From positions 124,001 through 188,000 of the forward strand of contig NZ_FNDJ01000019.1 in NCBI RefSeq assembly GCF_900099965.1: a DNA stretch of 64,000 nt, written 5' to 3'. The position numbers and the translations under genes are program-made. Below the pieces are notes generated by a model. That model ran no database searches, was not told the origin of the DNA, and was given only the letters and a program-made list of their open reading frames with translations. The DNA comes from Nonomuraea jiangxiensis (GTDB taxonomy: Bacteria; Actinomycetota; Actinomycetes; Streptosporangiales; Streptosporangiaceae). Of this stretch, positions 33,888 to 42,941 are shown in pieces; within the stretch, counting starts at the first letter, position 1, and the number at the start of each line of letters is the position of its first letter.

Positions 33888-35141
33888 ATGAACAGATCAC
33901 GACTGGGCGTCGTCGCCCTGATCGCCGCCGCCTTCGCCACGGTTCCGCAGGGAGCCGCCAGCGCCGCGGACATCCCGGACTGTGCCTGGGACCTCAAGGT
34001 GTCCCCGGACACGGTCAACGTCTTCTATCCCGACTCCGCCGCCGCGTACTGGGTGCTGCCGTTCACCGTGGAGGAGGGACTGCGGATCAAGCTGTCCGGC
34101 CGCTATCCGGACAGCCGGTACGCCTCCATCCAGGTGTACAAGGAGGGCGGCGGGCTGTTCGAGTCGAACGGCGTGCCGTCCGGGCTCACCGATCATCGCA
34201 TCCAGCCGGACGCGGGCAGCGCCAACCCCTGGCAGCAGCAGGCGTCGCCTGGTGGCCGCTTCACCGTCACGGTCAGCCCGGACACGGCCCCCGGACAGGT
34301 CAACACGCTGCCGCTGGCTCCTCCCGGCACGCCCGCGGGCAGCCCGGGGAACATCGTCTACCGCGTCTACCTTCCCGCCGGCGGGGACTTCGACCAGGTG
34401 CCGCTGCCCGACGTCACGTTCGAGCGGGACGGCGTCGCGCAGCCCGTACCGACCTGCGAGAGCGGCCAGACCGCCGTGGCCGGCGCGGGGCAGGCGCGCG
34501 GCGACGCCGCGACGTCGGCCGTCGCCGCGCGACCGGCGGCGGAACGGGCCGCGCCCGCGTTCGCCCGTCCCGACCTCGACGATCGCCCCGTCGGCGGCTT
34601 CCCGAACGCCGACTCCGCCTACCTGTACGCCGACGTCACGCCCCCCGTCGCCGACCGGGTCCTCGTCGTCCGAGGCAAGGCCCCGCGCAGCGTCCAGGGC
34701 CCCCACCCGGCGCCCTGGCCGTCGGCGGGCAAGGACGTGCGCTACTGGTCGATGTGCACGAACCTGACGCTGCCCCCGTTCCAGGTGGTGCGGAACCTGC
34801 TCCCGGACGGCACCTCGGACTACGGATGCCGGGCCGACGACCAGACCGGCCTCGACTCCGGCGGCCACTACAGCTACGTCGTCGGCAGGGAGGCGCAGCG
34901 GCAGGCGATCGAGCAGGTGCCGGGGGTGACGTTCCTGCCGTTCTCGGCCGACAGGCCCGCCGCGACGCACCGGATCATCCTCCGCAACATGGTCGCGGAC
35001 CCCGGCTTCGCCCAGGCCGTCCAGAACGTGCCGCCGGGCGGTGACCCCGCCTCGGCCGCCGCCGTCATGGGCGACTACTACCCGGTCGCGAAGGTCTGCT
35101 CACTGGCCGCGCTCTCCGCGCGGGGACCCGCGGCCTGCTGA
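33888..35141 (+). CDS. Secreted protein of unknown function
   Basis: A 417-residue exported protein: signal peptide MNRSRLGVVALIAAAFATVP with a cleavage site near ASAAD, then two beta-rich parts separated by an Ala/Pro-rich linker (~195-220). Visible conserved-looking stretches are YWVLPFTVEEGLRIKLSGRY, SRYASIQVYKEGGGLFESNG, RYWSMCTNLTLPPFQVVRNL and HRIILRNMVADPGFAQAVQ. It has several cysteines, suggesting disulfides. I do not recognise the family; similar secreted proteins occur in mycobacteria. ATG 33879 nine bases upstream is an alternative start. It lies 45 bases after the sensor kinase gene. Confidence 0.7.
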   Translation: MNRSRLGVVALIAAAFATVPQGAASAADIPDCAWDLKVSPDTVNVFYPDSAAAYWVLPFTVEEGLRIKLSGRYPDSRYASIQVYKEGGGLFESNGVPSGLTDHRIQPDAGSANPWQQQASPGGRFTVTVSPDTAPGQVNTLPLAPPGTPAGSPGNIVYRVYLPAGGDFDQVPLPDVTFERDGVAQPVPTCESGQTAVAGAGQARGDAATSAVAARPAAERAAPAFARPDLDDRPVGGFPNADSAYLYADVTPPVADRVLVVRGKAPRSVQGPHPAPWPSAGKDVRYWSMCTNLTLPPFQVVRNLLPDGTSDYGCRADDQTGLDSGGHYSYVVGREAQRQAIEQVPGVTFLPFSADRPAATHRIILRNMVADPGFAQAVQNVPPGGDPASAAAVMGDYYPVAKVCSLAALSARGPAAC

Positions 35142-35208
35142 ACCGGGCGGCCACCGGTCACCCTTGCCCGGTCCGCCGCCCAGCGACCGGGGGCGGCGGC
35201 GGGCCGGT

Positions 35209-35259
35209 GGCGCCGGCGTCGCGGTGCGGGTTCCGGCCCGCACCGCGAGCGCCGGCGCC
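35209..35259. terminator. Long bidirectional hairpin between convergent genes
   Basis: GGCGCCGGCG-TC-GCGGTGCGGG, loop TTCCGG, then CCCGCACCGC-GAG-CGCCGGCGCC: two perfect 10-bp helices separated by a 2/3-nt internal loop. It lies between convergent genes ending at 35141 and 35277. There is no U-tract, as is usual for GC-rich actinobacterial terminators. Confidence 0.75.
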
Positions 35260-35276
35260 GGATCATCGCCTCACCG

Positions 35277-37535
35277 TCAGTCTCGCAGGCCTGGCACGTC
35301 GATGACGATCACCTCGGTGTCGTCGGCCCGCCCCGCGATCCGCCCGTCGTTGCCGGGGAAGTTGTTGTCGTTGGCCACGACGACCTGGTCACCCCGGATC
35401 GGCAGCACCGACTCGACCGACTGCAGCGGGAACGAGAACAGCGGCCCGACCCCGTACTCACCCTGACGGGCCGGCGTGGAGACGCCCTTGGGGTCGGCGA
35501 CGCGCATCAGGTCCACCGCGGTACGGCGCGGCAGGACGCCGTCCTTCGAGGCGGCGTCCAGGTCGGTCACGACCAGCCGCTTGATCCGCGTCTTCGGGCC
35601 CATCTCGTTGTCCCGCTCGATCAACAGCAGCCGCCGGCCGTCCAGCACCGCCGCGTCCCCGACGAACAGACCGGGATCGTCCACCCGGAACGTCCACGTA
35701 CGCCCGGTGTACCTACCGGCCCGCACGTCGAACTCGTAGACCACGCGCCGGCGCTGGTCGGCGTCGTCGGTCCTGGCGCCCTCCAGGATCGGGTACAGGG
35801 TCCAGCCGTTCTCGCTCACCGCCATGGCCTCGAAGCCGCGGCTGGCGGGCAGGTTCGGGCTCTCCCCCGGCGCCAGGTCGGGCGACTGCGGCGACTTCGT
35901 GCCGTCCGGCAGCGGGATCGGCGCCTGCAGCACCTTGCCGGTGCGGTCGGTCCGCAGCAGGTACGGCCCGAACTCCTCGCCGATCCACAGGTCGCCGCGG
36001 GCGTCCCTGGCCAGCGACTCGATGTCGAAGTCGGCCCCGGTCAGCAGCCGGTCGGAGGTGTCCTGGTTGACGATCGGGAAGGGCACCTTGTGGTCAGGGT
36101 CGCGGAAACTGATGTGGCCGCGTACGCGGATCTTGTGGTCACGGTAGTCCGGCTCGATGAAGTAGGCCCGCAGCAGGAAGTCGGCCGAGTTGTTCTTCGC
36201 GCCGAACCCGTTGTCCGGCATGGCGAGCAGCCGGTCGGCGGAGCGGGAGCGCGCGTCGGCCGGGATGACCGCCGAGAAGCCGGGGATCGGCTGGCCGGGG
36301 AACGGCGGGGTGATGCCGTTGACGGTGTCCGGCGGGAGCTGCTTGCCCGACTCCGGGCCGGGCTGGTAGGCGGTCGCCGGCAGCAGGGCGCGGCCGGTCA
36401 GGCGGGCCTCGTCGGGCAGCCGGACGCTCAGCGCGTACATGCGGGTGATCTGCGTCGCGCCGTTGTTGTCGTCGGAGAGGAGGTACAGCGTGTGGCGGTC
36501 GCCGGGCAGCCGGTCGCCGAGCGCCATGGCCTCGATGTTGTCCAGCAGGGGGTTCGGCTGGGGCTGCTTGCTGGACGCCCCGGACGGCGGGCAGTCGGCG
36601 ATGTCGGCCAGCAGCTGCTTGCCGAGCCAGCCACGCGGGTCGGTGACGGTGGTCAGCGAGTCGACGCCGGAGACGTCGGGCACGCCGGTCGCGGACACCC
36701 GGAACACGCGTACGGTGTTGCCCACCCCGGCGGTGAAGCCGCGCTCCAGGGACAGGAACTGGTCACCGCCGAGCGCCACCAGCTCGACCAGGCCGAGCCC
36801 GGGGTCGGTGCGGTAGGCGTACTGGGCCGCCGGCCGGTAGGCGCCGCCCGGCCTGCCCTCGTACCGCAGGATGCGCTGCAGGCCCCGGTTCTCGGCGTCG
36901 CGGCCGTCGGCGGACAGCGGGCCCTCCATGCCGGCGTACAGGGTACGGCCGTCGGGGGTGGCGGCCAGCGACTCGAACGTCTGGTTGGTCGTGGCCTGGC
37001 CGGCGGGGGCGACCCGGAACCGCTCCGGCACCTCGAACTCGGCGGTCTGCCGGCCGTCGGAGAGCCGGAACCGCCGGATCGACGGCTCGGTCTCGGAGCT
37101 GGCCAGCACCGTACGGCCGCCCTGCTCGGCGACGAGCCCCTCGCCGTCGAAGTCCGCGCCCGTGTACGGGACGCCGTCGGGCCGCCGCAACGTGGTCATG
37201 CCGCGTACTTCCGCGGAGAAGGGCTTGCGCCGGCCTTCGGTGAGGGCGAGGTCGTAGAGGCGGGCCGGGGTGGTGCCGAGATTGTCCACGAGCGCGAGCG
37301 CCCGCGACGGCCGGGTCACGGCCAGCGCGGACAACCCGCCGACGGCCGTGCCCTCGAACGTGGTCTTGTCCAGGCTGTCGGTGAAGCCGAGCAGGGACGC
37401 GTCGGCCGAGCAGCGGCCGCCGGACTCGGGTGCGGGACGGGTGGACGCCTCCGCGGCGGGAACGACGCTGATCAGGACGCTGAGCATGACGGTGGCGGCC
37501 GTGATGGCCTGGCCGGGCCGCCGGGTGCTGCGCAC
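35277..37535 (-). CDS. Secreted double-domain phytase/esterase-like protein
   Basis: A 752-residue exported protein. After a signal peptide (cleavage near AEASTRP), two copies of the esterase-like-of-phytase (PF13449-type) propeller appear: domain one ~45-370 (FEGTAVGGLSALAV, FDGEGLVAEQGGRTVLASSE, LLDNIEAMALGDRLPGDRHT) and domain two ~385-750 (IPGFSAVIPADARS, ADFDIESLARDARGDLWIGE, SRGFEAMAVSENGWTLYPIL). Both carry the EG/E-rich loops of the family. Calcium-dependent phosphoesterase action is plausible but unproven. GTG 37535 follows AGGAGG by five bases. Divergent from FxsB across an 86-bp dyad. Confidence 0.82.
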   Translation of the reverse strand: MRSTRRPGQAITAATVMLSVLISVVPAAEASTRPAPESGGRCSADASLLGFTDSLDKTTFEGTAVGGLSALAVTRPSRALALVDNLGTTPARLYDLALTEGRRKPFSAEVRGMTTLRRPDGVPYTGADFDGEGLVAEQGGRTVLASSETEPSIRRFRLSDGRQTAEFEVPERFRVAPAGQATTNQTFESLAATPDGRTLYAGMEGPLSADGRDAENRGLQRILRYEGRPGGAYRPAAQYAYRTDPGLGLVELVALGGDQFLSLERGFTAGVGNTVRVFRVSATGVPDVSGVDSLTTVTDPRGWLGKQLLADIADCPPSGASSKQPQPNPLLDNIEAMALGDRLPGDRHTLYLLSDDNNGATQITRMYALSVRLPDEARLTGRALLPATAYQPGPESGKQLPPDTVNGITPPFPGQPIPGFSAVIPADARSRSADRLLAMPDNGFGAKNNSADFLLRAYFIEPDYRDHKIRVRGHISFRDPDHKVPFPIVNQDTSDRLLTGADFDIESLARDARGDLWIGEEFGPYLLRTDRTGKVLQAPIPLPDGTKSPQSPDLAPGESPNLPASRGFEAMAVSENGWTLYPILEGARTDDADQRRRVVYEFDVRAGRYTGRTWTFRVDDPGLFVGDAAVLDGRRLLLIERDNEMGPKTRIKRLVVTDLDAASKDGVLPRRTAVDLMRVADPKGVSTPARQGEYGVGPLFSFPLQSVESVLPIRGDQVVVANDNNFPGNDGRIAGRADDTEVIVIDVPGLRD

Positions 37536-37595
37536 GGGTACCTCCTGGAAGGGTCGATGCGGGGTGCGTACCCCGCTCCGGGGATGATCGAAGTC

Positions 37596-37681
37596 CCCGC
37601 GGCCCGCCTGCGGCGGACCAGACAGGGAACAACTCATGAAGAGCTGTTGTCCGCCTGGTGAGCGGGCAGGCGGGCCGCGGG
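37596..37681. repeat. 86-bp dyad element between divergent genes
   Basis: CCCGCGGCCCGCCTG (37596-37610) and its exact complement (37667-37681) enclose an inner imperfect palindrome (37618-37635 against 37641-37658, 13 of 18 pairs) with nearly the same centre. The element fills the 211-bp gap before fxsB. It may be a regulatory dyad or hairpin serving either divergent gene. Confidence 0.6.
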
Positions 37682-37746
37682 CTCTCCTCAACGATGAACC
37701 GCTGGGTTAACATCGGAGTCGCTGAGCGAGGCGGGGTGGGGCCGGC

Positions 37747-38961
37747 TTGGTTCATTTCACGGGAGATCCGGCACGGGAGTGGCCGGAGACCCTCGACGTG
37801 GCGGCGATGCTGGCAGGCGGCTGGCGCCCTCAACCCTTCCGCCAGTTCCTGCTCAAGGTGCACAGCCGGTGCAACCTGGCCTGCGACTACTGCTACGTCT
37901 ACACCCTGGCCGACCAGAGCTGGCGCTCGCGGCCCATGGCCATGACGCCCGAGCTCGTCGCCACGGCCGCCCGGCGCATCGCCGAGCACGCGCACCACCA
38001 CGGCCTCGACTACGTCCGGATCATCCTGCACGGCGGCGAGCCGCTGCTGGCCGGGCACGACTACCTGGGCAAGATCGTGGAGATCGTCCGGTCGGAGACG
38101 GGCGACCACCCTCGGGTGGAGGCGTCGGTGCAGACCAACGCGGTCCTGCTGACCGAGCCGGCCCTGCGCTCCTTCGCGGAGCTGGACGTGAAGGTGGGGG
38201 TCAGCCTCGACGGCAACCGGCGGGCCAACGACCGCAACCGGCGCTACGCCGACGGGCGCGGCAGCTACGACGCGGTGGCCGCGGCGCTGGAGTTGCTGAT
38301 GAGCCCGGCCTACCGCGCGTTGTACGGCGGGCTGCTCTGCACGATCGACCTGTCCAACGACCCGCTGGAGACCTACGAGGCGCTGGTCGCGTTCGAGCCG
38401 CCGGTGATCGACTTCCTGCTGCCCCACGCGACCTGGGACTCCCCGCCGCCGGGCCGGCCCGGCGACCAGAGCGAGCCGCTGTACGGCCGGTGGCTCACGA
38501 AGATCTTCGACCTCTGGTACGACACGGCGGACGCGCCCGTCGTACGGATCTTCCAGGAGATCGTCCAGCTCCTGCTGGGCGGCGCCTCCAGGAGCGAGGC
38601 CGTGGGGCTGACGCCGACCAGCCTGATCGTGATCGAGACGGACGGCACGATCGAGCAGACCGACTCGCTCAAGGCGGTGGGCCACGGCGCCCCGGCCACC
38701 GGCCTCAACCTCGCCGAGCACTCCCTCGACGCCGCCCTCCGCCACCCGGGGATCGTGGCCAGGCAGCTCGGCTGGGACGCGCTCAGTGACACGTGCAAGG
38801 GCTGCCGGTTCAGCCGCGTCTGCGGCGCGGGGCTCTATCCGCACCGCTATCGCGCCGGCACCGGATTCCTGAACCCGTCGGTCTATTGTGCGGACCTCTA
38901 CTGGTTGATCGAGCACATCAGGGCACGCCTGGTCTCGGACCTGCGCCGGTCCTCCGTCTGA
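37747..38961 (+). CDS. fxsB: FxsB-type radical SAM/SPASM cyclophane-forming maturase
   Basis: A 404-residue radical SAM enzyme. The 4Fe-4S motif is CNLACDYCY (Cys42, 46, 49), preceded by the FxsB mark FRQFLLKVHSR; the SAM-binding ILHGGEPLLAG follows. The C-terminal SPASM-type cysteines are C350, C353, C359 and C381 (CKGCRFSRVCGAG ... YCADLY). FxsB enzymes cross-link an aromatic side chain to a nearby residue in FxSxx-COOH peptides, giving cyclophane RiPPs. TTG 37747 is the best start although its ribosome site is weak. Its peptide substrate is most likely the 51-residue gene at 42942. Confidence 0.88.
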   Translation: MVHFTGDPAREWPETLDVAAMLAGGWRPQPFRQFLLKVHSRCNLACDYCYVYTLADQSWRSRPMAMTPELVATAARRIAEHAHHHGLDYVRIILHGGEPLLAGHDYLGKIVEIVRSETGDHPRVEASVQTNAVLLTEPALRSFAELDVKVGVSLDGNRRANDRNRRYADGRGSYDAVAAALELLMSPAYRALYGGLLCTIDLSNDPLETYEALVAFEPPVIDFLLPHATWDSPPPGRPGDQSEPLYGRWLTKIFDLWYDTADAPVVRIFQEIVQLLLGGASRSEAVGLTPTSLIVIETDGTIEQTDSLKAVGHGAPATGLNLAEHSLDAALRHPGIVARQLGWDALSDTCKGCRFSRVCGAGLYPHRYRAGTGFLNPSVYCADLYWLIEHIRARLVSDLRRSSV

Positions 38962-38971
38962 AGGGAGCCTC

Positions 38972-40279
38972 ATGGATCTGCGACCGCACCGATTACCGGA
39001 CGACGTGCTGTCGCGGCTGGGAGCCGGCGGCGGCGGGGGCCGGGCGATGCGGGCCCTGACGGCGGCCGAGGAGAGCAAACACCGGCTGCTGGTGTTCGCC
39101 GTGGCCGACCTGGCCCCGTCCGAGCCGGTGCGGCGCGCCTTCGACGTGCTCACGCGCGTCGAGAAGAGCCATCGCGAGGTGGTGCGGGATGTGTTGCGGC
39201 ATCCGGCCGTCGGCGCCTGGGCGAAGCGCACCGTCCACGAGTTGCAGCGCGGACGCGACGGAGGGCCGCGCGGGTCCGCCCAGCTCGGGGCGGTGGCCGC
39301 GGTCGCGGCGGCCAGGGCGGGGGTCGAGTGCCGGATCGAGGTCCCGGCCTGGCGGGGGACGGTCATGCTGCCCTCCCTCGGGCAAATCTCGCTGCGCGAG
39401 CCGGTGTCCGGACCGGTGGAGCTGCGCGTACGCGCCGGTGGAACGGCGGAGGCGGCCGGGCTGAGCTTCACCGCGGCGCCCGCGGTGGTGAACGGGCGCG
39501 GAGACGCGGAGGGCGGGCCGCCGCCTGCGGGGTGGGAGCCGCTGCACCGGATCTCCGTGGCCGGGCCGAGCCTCCTCGTGGACGACCTCGACCCGTTCCG
39601 GTGGGATCCGGCGACCGCCACGGACGACCGCCTGGCTCCGGCCGAGCTGCGCCACTGGCGCGACTGCCACGCCGCCGCCTGGGACCTCCTGACCGCCCAT
39701 CACTGGACGATCGCCGAGGAGGTCGCCGCGGCCGTCTCGGTGCTCACCCCCATCAAGGGGCCCGAGCACGGGCAGAACAGCGCCTCGGCCCGCGACAGGT
39801 TCGGCACGGTCGCCATGTCCACCCCGCCCGACGGGCGCTGGCTCGCCTCCACGTACGCGCACGAGGTCCAGCACGCCAAGCTCGGCGCCGTCCTGGACGT
39901 CGTCGAGCTCGTACGCCCCGACGCCAGGCGCTACTACGCTCCTTGGCGCGACGACCCCCGCCCCCTGCCGGGCCTGTTGCAGGGCGCCTACGCCTACCTG
40001 GGCGTGGCCGGCTTCTGGCGGCGGCAACGCGAGTACGACCCGGACCGCAGGCCGCACATCGAGTTCGCCCGCTGGCGGCGCTCGGCCTTCGAGGTGACCG
40101 GGACGCTGCTGGCCAGCGGTGCGCTCACCGGGCCCGGGGAGGAGTTCGTGACGCGGATGCGGGGCACGCTGTCGGCCTGGCAGGACGAGCCGGTGCCGGC
40201 CTCCCTGCGGGCCGCCGCCCGGGAGGAGGCCGACGCGCATCATCGGGCCTGGGTGGCCAGGAACGGCCTCACAGGGTGA
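38972..40279 (+). CDS. HExxH-type (alpha-ketoglutarate) peptide beta-hydroxylase
   Basis: A 435-residue protein whose only strong motif is the metal site YAHEVQHAKLGAVLDVVEL (His297, Glu298, His301) in the C-terminal half, matching the HExxH proteins found beside FxsB genes and annotated as alpha-ketoglutarate-dependent peptide beta-hydroxylases. The N-terminal ~150 residues include helical LTAAEESKHRLLVFAVADL. AAGGGAG precedes ATG 38972, ten bases after fxsB, so the two are co-transcribed. It likely hydroxylates the same precursor. The gene ends overlapping fxsT by 11 bases in convergent orientation. Confidence 0.78.
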   Translation: MDLRPHRLPDDVLSRLGAGGGGGRAMRALTAAEESKHRLLVFAVADLAPSEPVRRAFDVLTRVEKSHREVVRDVLRHPAVGAWAKRTVHELQRGRDGGPRGSAQLGAVAAVAAARAGVECRIEVPAWRGTVMLPSLGQISLREPVSGPVELRVRAGGTAEAAGLSFTAAPAVVNGRGDAEGGPPPAGWEPLHRISVAGPSLLVDDLDPFRWDPATATDDRLAPAELRHWRDCHAAAWDLLTAHHWTIAEEVAAAVSVLTPIKGPEHGQNSASARDRFGTVAMSTPPDGRWLASTYAHEVQHAKLGAVLDVVELVRPDARRYYAPWRDDPRPLPGLLQGAYAYLGVAGFWRRQREYDPDRRPHIEFARWRRSAFEVTGTLLASGALTGPGEEFVTRMRGTLSAWQDEPVPASLRAAAREEADAHHRAWVARNGLTG

Positions 40280-42803
40280 GCGGGTCGAAGTCCCAGTCGA
40301 TCCGCCGGTCCGCCTCGACCCGAACCCGGTCGGGGTGGTCGTGCCGGAATGTGGCGAACAGCGCCCTGGTGCGCGCGTGCAGCTCCTTGGCCTGCTCCAG
40401 GGCGCCGGTGGCCCGCAGGTCGTGCGCCAGGTTGTTGCCCGCCGAGAGCGCGAGCACGTGTCGCTCGGTGAAGTGGACCCGCACCTGCTCGTAGGTGCGC
40501 TCGCCCAGCCGGCGGGCCTCGGTGAACTCGCCCAGGGCCGCGAGGTCGCCTGCCAGGTTGACGGCGGCGGCGAAGGTGAGCTCGTGGCGCTCGCCCAGCT
40601 TGTCGCACAGCCACTCGTAGGTGTCGATGTCCCGGCGGCGCGCTTCGGCGGCGTCTCCGCGCAGCCGGTAGAGCAGGGCCAGGTTGATCTCGCACCCGTA
40701 CAGGAAGGGGTGCTGCTTGCCGAAGGCCGCGCGGTATCGCGGCAGCACCTCGCTGGTGAGCGCGAACGCCCGGTCCAGGTCGCCCATCTCACGCACGGTG
40801 TTGGCCAGGGCGATGGTGGCGGCCATGGTCTCGGGGTTGTGCGGGCCGTAGAACTTCTCCAGCCGTGCCAGCGTCTCCTCCGCCAGCTCCAGCGACTCGG
40901 CCAGATCGCCGTGCCGCCGCTTGGCGATGGACAGGTCTCTCGCCGTCATGAGCGTGAGGATGTGCTCGACCTCCAGCTCCTTGCGGCCGTAGGAGTAGGC
41001 CTCCTCCCCGAGGTCGACGGCCTCGGCGTAGTCGCCGCAGAGGCGCACGATCCGGGCCAGGCCGTTCCATGAGATCTGGACGTCCCACTTCCCGACGCCT
41101 TCGCTGGCGTTGCTCTGCTCCAGGAAGGCCAGCCGCTGCTTGACGCGGGCCTTGTCGTATTCGCTCAGCAGGGCATGGTCGAGCGCCAGGTTGTTGATCA
41201 CGCGGATGGTGGCCGGGTGGTCGTCGCCGAACAGCTCGGTGTGCGCCTCCAGCAGCGCGGTGTCGCGCTCGAAGGCGCCCCTGAAGTCGCCGAGGCCGCG
41301 CAGGTTGGCGGCGTAGTTGAGGCCGACGCGCAGGGTCTCCTCGTGGCGCTCCCCGAAGTCGGGATGGGCCTGCATCAGCTCCAGCGTGCGCCTGTTGAGC
41401 CTGCGGGACTCGGCGTATTCGCCGAGCTGCCACAGCACGGTGCCCAGGTGCCGCTGCAGGCGCACGACGTGCCGGTCCTCCTGCCCGGAGTCCTCGATCC
41501 AGGTCGTGAGGAACTCCTCGGCGAACGTCCGCGCCGAGGCGAGCGTGCCCTGCCGGTAGAGGTATCTGACGATGTTGATGGCGAACTCGCGTACCTGCGG
41601 GTCGTGGCTCCTGGCCAGTCCGGAGGGGCGTACGTGCGGGACGAGATCGCTGTAGGCGCGCCACTTGGTGTTGTCCTCGGGGTCGGGCGGCGCGGCGCTG
41701 GCCATCAGCCGGTGGACCTCGTTCTTGACGGCCTGGCGGCCGGCAGGGTCGAGCGAGTCGCGCAGCAGCGCCTGCACCAGCCGGTGGACCTGGACGGTGC
41801 GCACCTCCTGCTCGACCTTGATGAGGGCGAACCGGCCCAGGGCCGCGAACGCCTGGTTGAGCATGACGGGGTCGGCCAGGATCGACTGCATCATGTCGGC
41901 GCTGCCCTTGCTGCCACGGCGGAAGACGTCGCGGGGGATCGGGTTGGGCCCGAAGAAGGCCAGGCACCGCAGCACGTCGCCGGCCTCGGGCAGCTTGCCC
42001 TCGACCGCCTCCACGGACAGCTGCCAGGCCGCCGTCATCGACACCGGGTATTCGGTCGACTTCCCCATCGACAGCAGGTCCCTGGTGCGTACGTCGAGTT
42101 GTTCGATGTACTCCTCGACGGAGATGCCCGTCTGGTCCTGCAGGGCGGCCGCCTGCTCCAGCGCCAGCGGCAGGTCACCGAGCGCCTCGGCCAGGCGGTC
42201 GGCCTCCTTCTTGTCGACCTCGCGGCCCAGGCGCCTGTTGAGGAAGGCGATGCTCTCCTGACGGGCGAAGACGTCGACCTGCACGGTCTGAGCCACCGCG
42301 CTCCACCGGTTGTTGCGCGAGGTGATGAGGACGTGCCCGGGACCCCCGTCGGGGATCATGTCCCTGATCTGCTCGGGCTCGTCGGCGTTGTCGAAGATCA
42401 GTAACCACCGGTCGTAGGGCTCGCCCCGTTGCAACGCCTCGCGTACGGAGGCGGCGGCCTCCTCGATGCCGACCACGGTCGCCGGCCGCAGACCGAGCCC
42501 CTCGGCGAGCCCGGCCAGGGAGCTCGGCACAAGTTCGGCCTGATCGGCAGTGATCCACCACACGATGTCGTATTTGTCACGATATTGCCAGGCATATTGG
42601 ATGGCGAGCTGGGTCTTGCCCACGCCACCGAGGCCGTGCAGGGCCTGGGGCACCAGTGCGGCGCTCGTGCCCGTCGTGAGGCTCTCGCGCAGCCGGGCGA
42701 GAATCTCGCTGCGGCCGGTGAAGTTCTTGTTCTGGCCTGGGATGCGCTTGCCCCAGATGGCGGGCAGACGCGCCGCCGGCCGTGAGGTGATCCGCTCGTC
42801 CAC
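40269..42803 (-). CDS. fxsT: FxsT: NB-ARC/TPR STAND protein of the FxSxx-COOH system
   Basis: An 844-residue STAND NTPase. After the mark NKNFTGRSEILARLRE the Walker A is HGLGGVGKTQLAIQYA (57-64 core), Walker B RWLLIFDNADEPEQI near 135, and GLPLAL-like LGDLPLALEQAAALQ follows. From ~400 onward come many TPRs (ALLEAHTELFGDDHPATIRV; ETMAATIALANTVREMGDL). The arrangement matches proteins named FxSxx-COOH system tetratricopeptide proteins. NB-ARC proteins switch on by oligomerising after ligand binding; which ligand is unknown, but a modified peptide is attractive. GTG 42803 follows GAGGAGG. Divergent from the precursor gene. Confidence 0.88.
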   Translation of the reverse strand: MDERITSRPAARLPAIWGKRIPGQNKNFTGRSEILARLRESLTTGTSAALVPQALHGLGGVGKTQLAIQYAWQYRDKYDIVWWITADQAELVPSSLAGLAEGLGLRPATVVGIEEAAASVREALQRGEPYDRWLLIFDNADEPEQIRDMIPDGGPGHVLITSRNNRWSAVAQTVQVDVFARQESIAFLNRRLGREVDKKEADRLAEALGDLPLALEQAAALQDQTGISVEEYIEQLDVRTRDLLSMGKSTEYPVSMTAAWQLSVEAVEGKLPEAGDVLRCLAFFGPNPIPRDVFRRGSKGSADMMQSILADPVMLNQAFAALGRFALIKVEQEVRTVQVHRLVQALLRDSLDPAGRQAVKNEVHRLMASAAPPDPEDNTKWRAYSDLVPHVRPSGLARSHDPQVREFAINIVRYLYRQGTLASARTFAEEFLTTWIEDSGQEDRHVVRLQRHLGTVLWQLGEYAESRRLNRRTLELMQAHPDFGERHEETLRVGLNYAANLRGLGDFRGAFERDTALLEAHTELFGDDHPATIRVINNLALDHALLSEYDKARVKQRLAFLEQSNASEGVGKWDVQISWNGLARIVRLCGDYAEAVDLGEEAYSYGRKELEVEHILTLMTARDLSIAKRRHGDLAESLELAEETLARLEKFYGPHNPETMAATIALANTVREMGDLDRAFALTSEVLPRYRAAFGKQHPFLYGCEINLALLYRLRGDAAEARRRDIDTYEWLCDKLGERHELTFAAAVNLAGDLAALGEFTEARRLGERTYEQVRVHFTERHVLALSAGNNLAHDLRATGALEQAKELHARTRALFATFRHDHPDRVRVEADRRIDWDFDPLTL

Positions 42804-42910
42804 GCCGCCCTCCTCGGTGTTATTTCCGATCCTACGATTGCTTCCGTGCCCGCGTCGTCACAGAATCACATGGAAGAAAGCCGTCACGGGAATGCCTGCG
42901 ATCAATGATG

Positions 42911-42929
42911 ATTACGGCACGGCCGTAAT
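42911..42929. promoter_or_regulatory. 8-bp inverted repeat ATTACGGC-ACG-GCCGTAAT upstream of the precursor peptide
   Basis: A perfect inverted repeat ending 12 bases before the ATG of the precursor gene and directly before its GGGAGTGAG ribosome site, in the gap divergent from fxsT. It may be an operator or a leader hairpin controlling the peptide. Confidence 0.55.
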
Positions 42930-42941
42930 AGGGAGTGAGCG

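Noticed and set aside
36763-39621. A 952-codon open frame on the minus strand across the phytase-like and fxsB/hydroxylase genes
   Set aside because: It is antisense to clear genes with intact motifs; its product is Arg/Pro/Ala-rich with no domain, as expected for the reverse of high-GC coding DNA.
42804-42941. Possible extra small gene between fxsT and the precursor peptide
   Set aside because: No open frame with a ribosome site fits; only the inverted repeat at 42911-42929 stands out.
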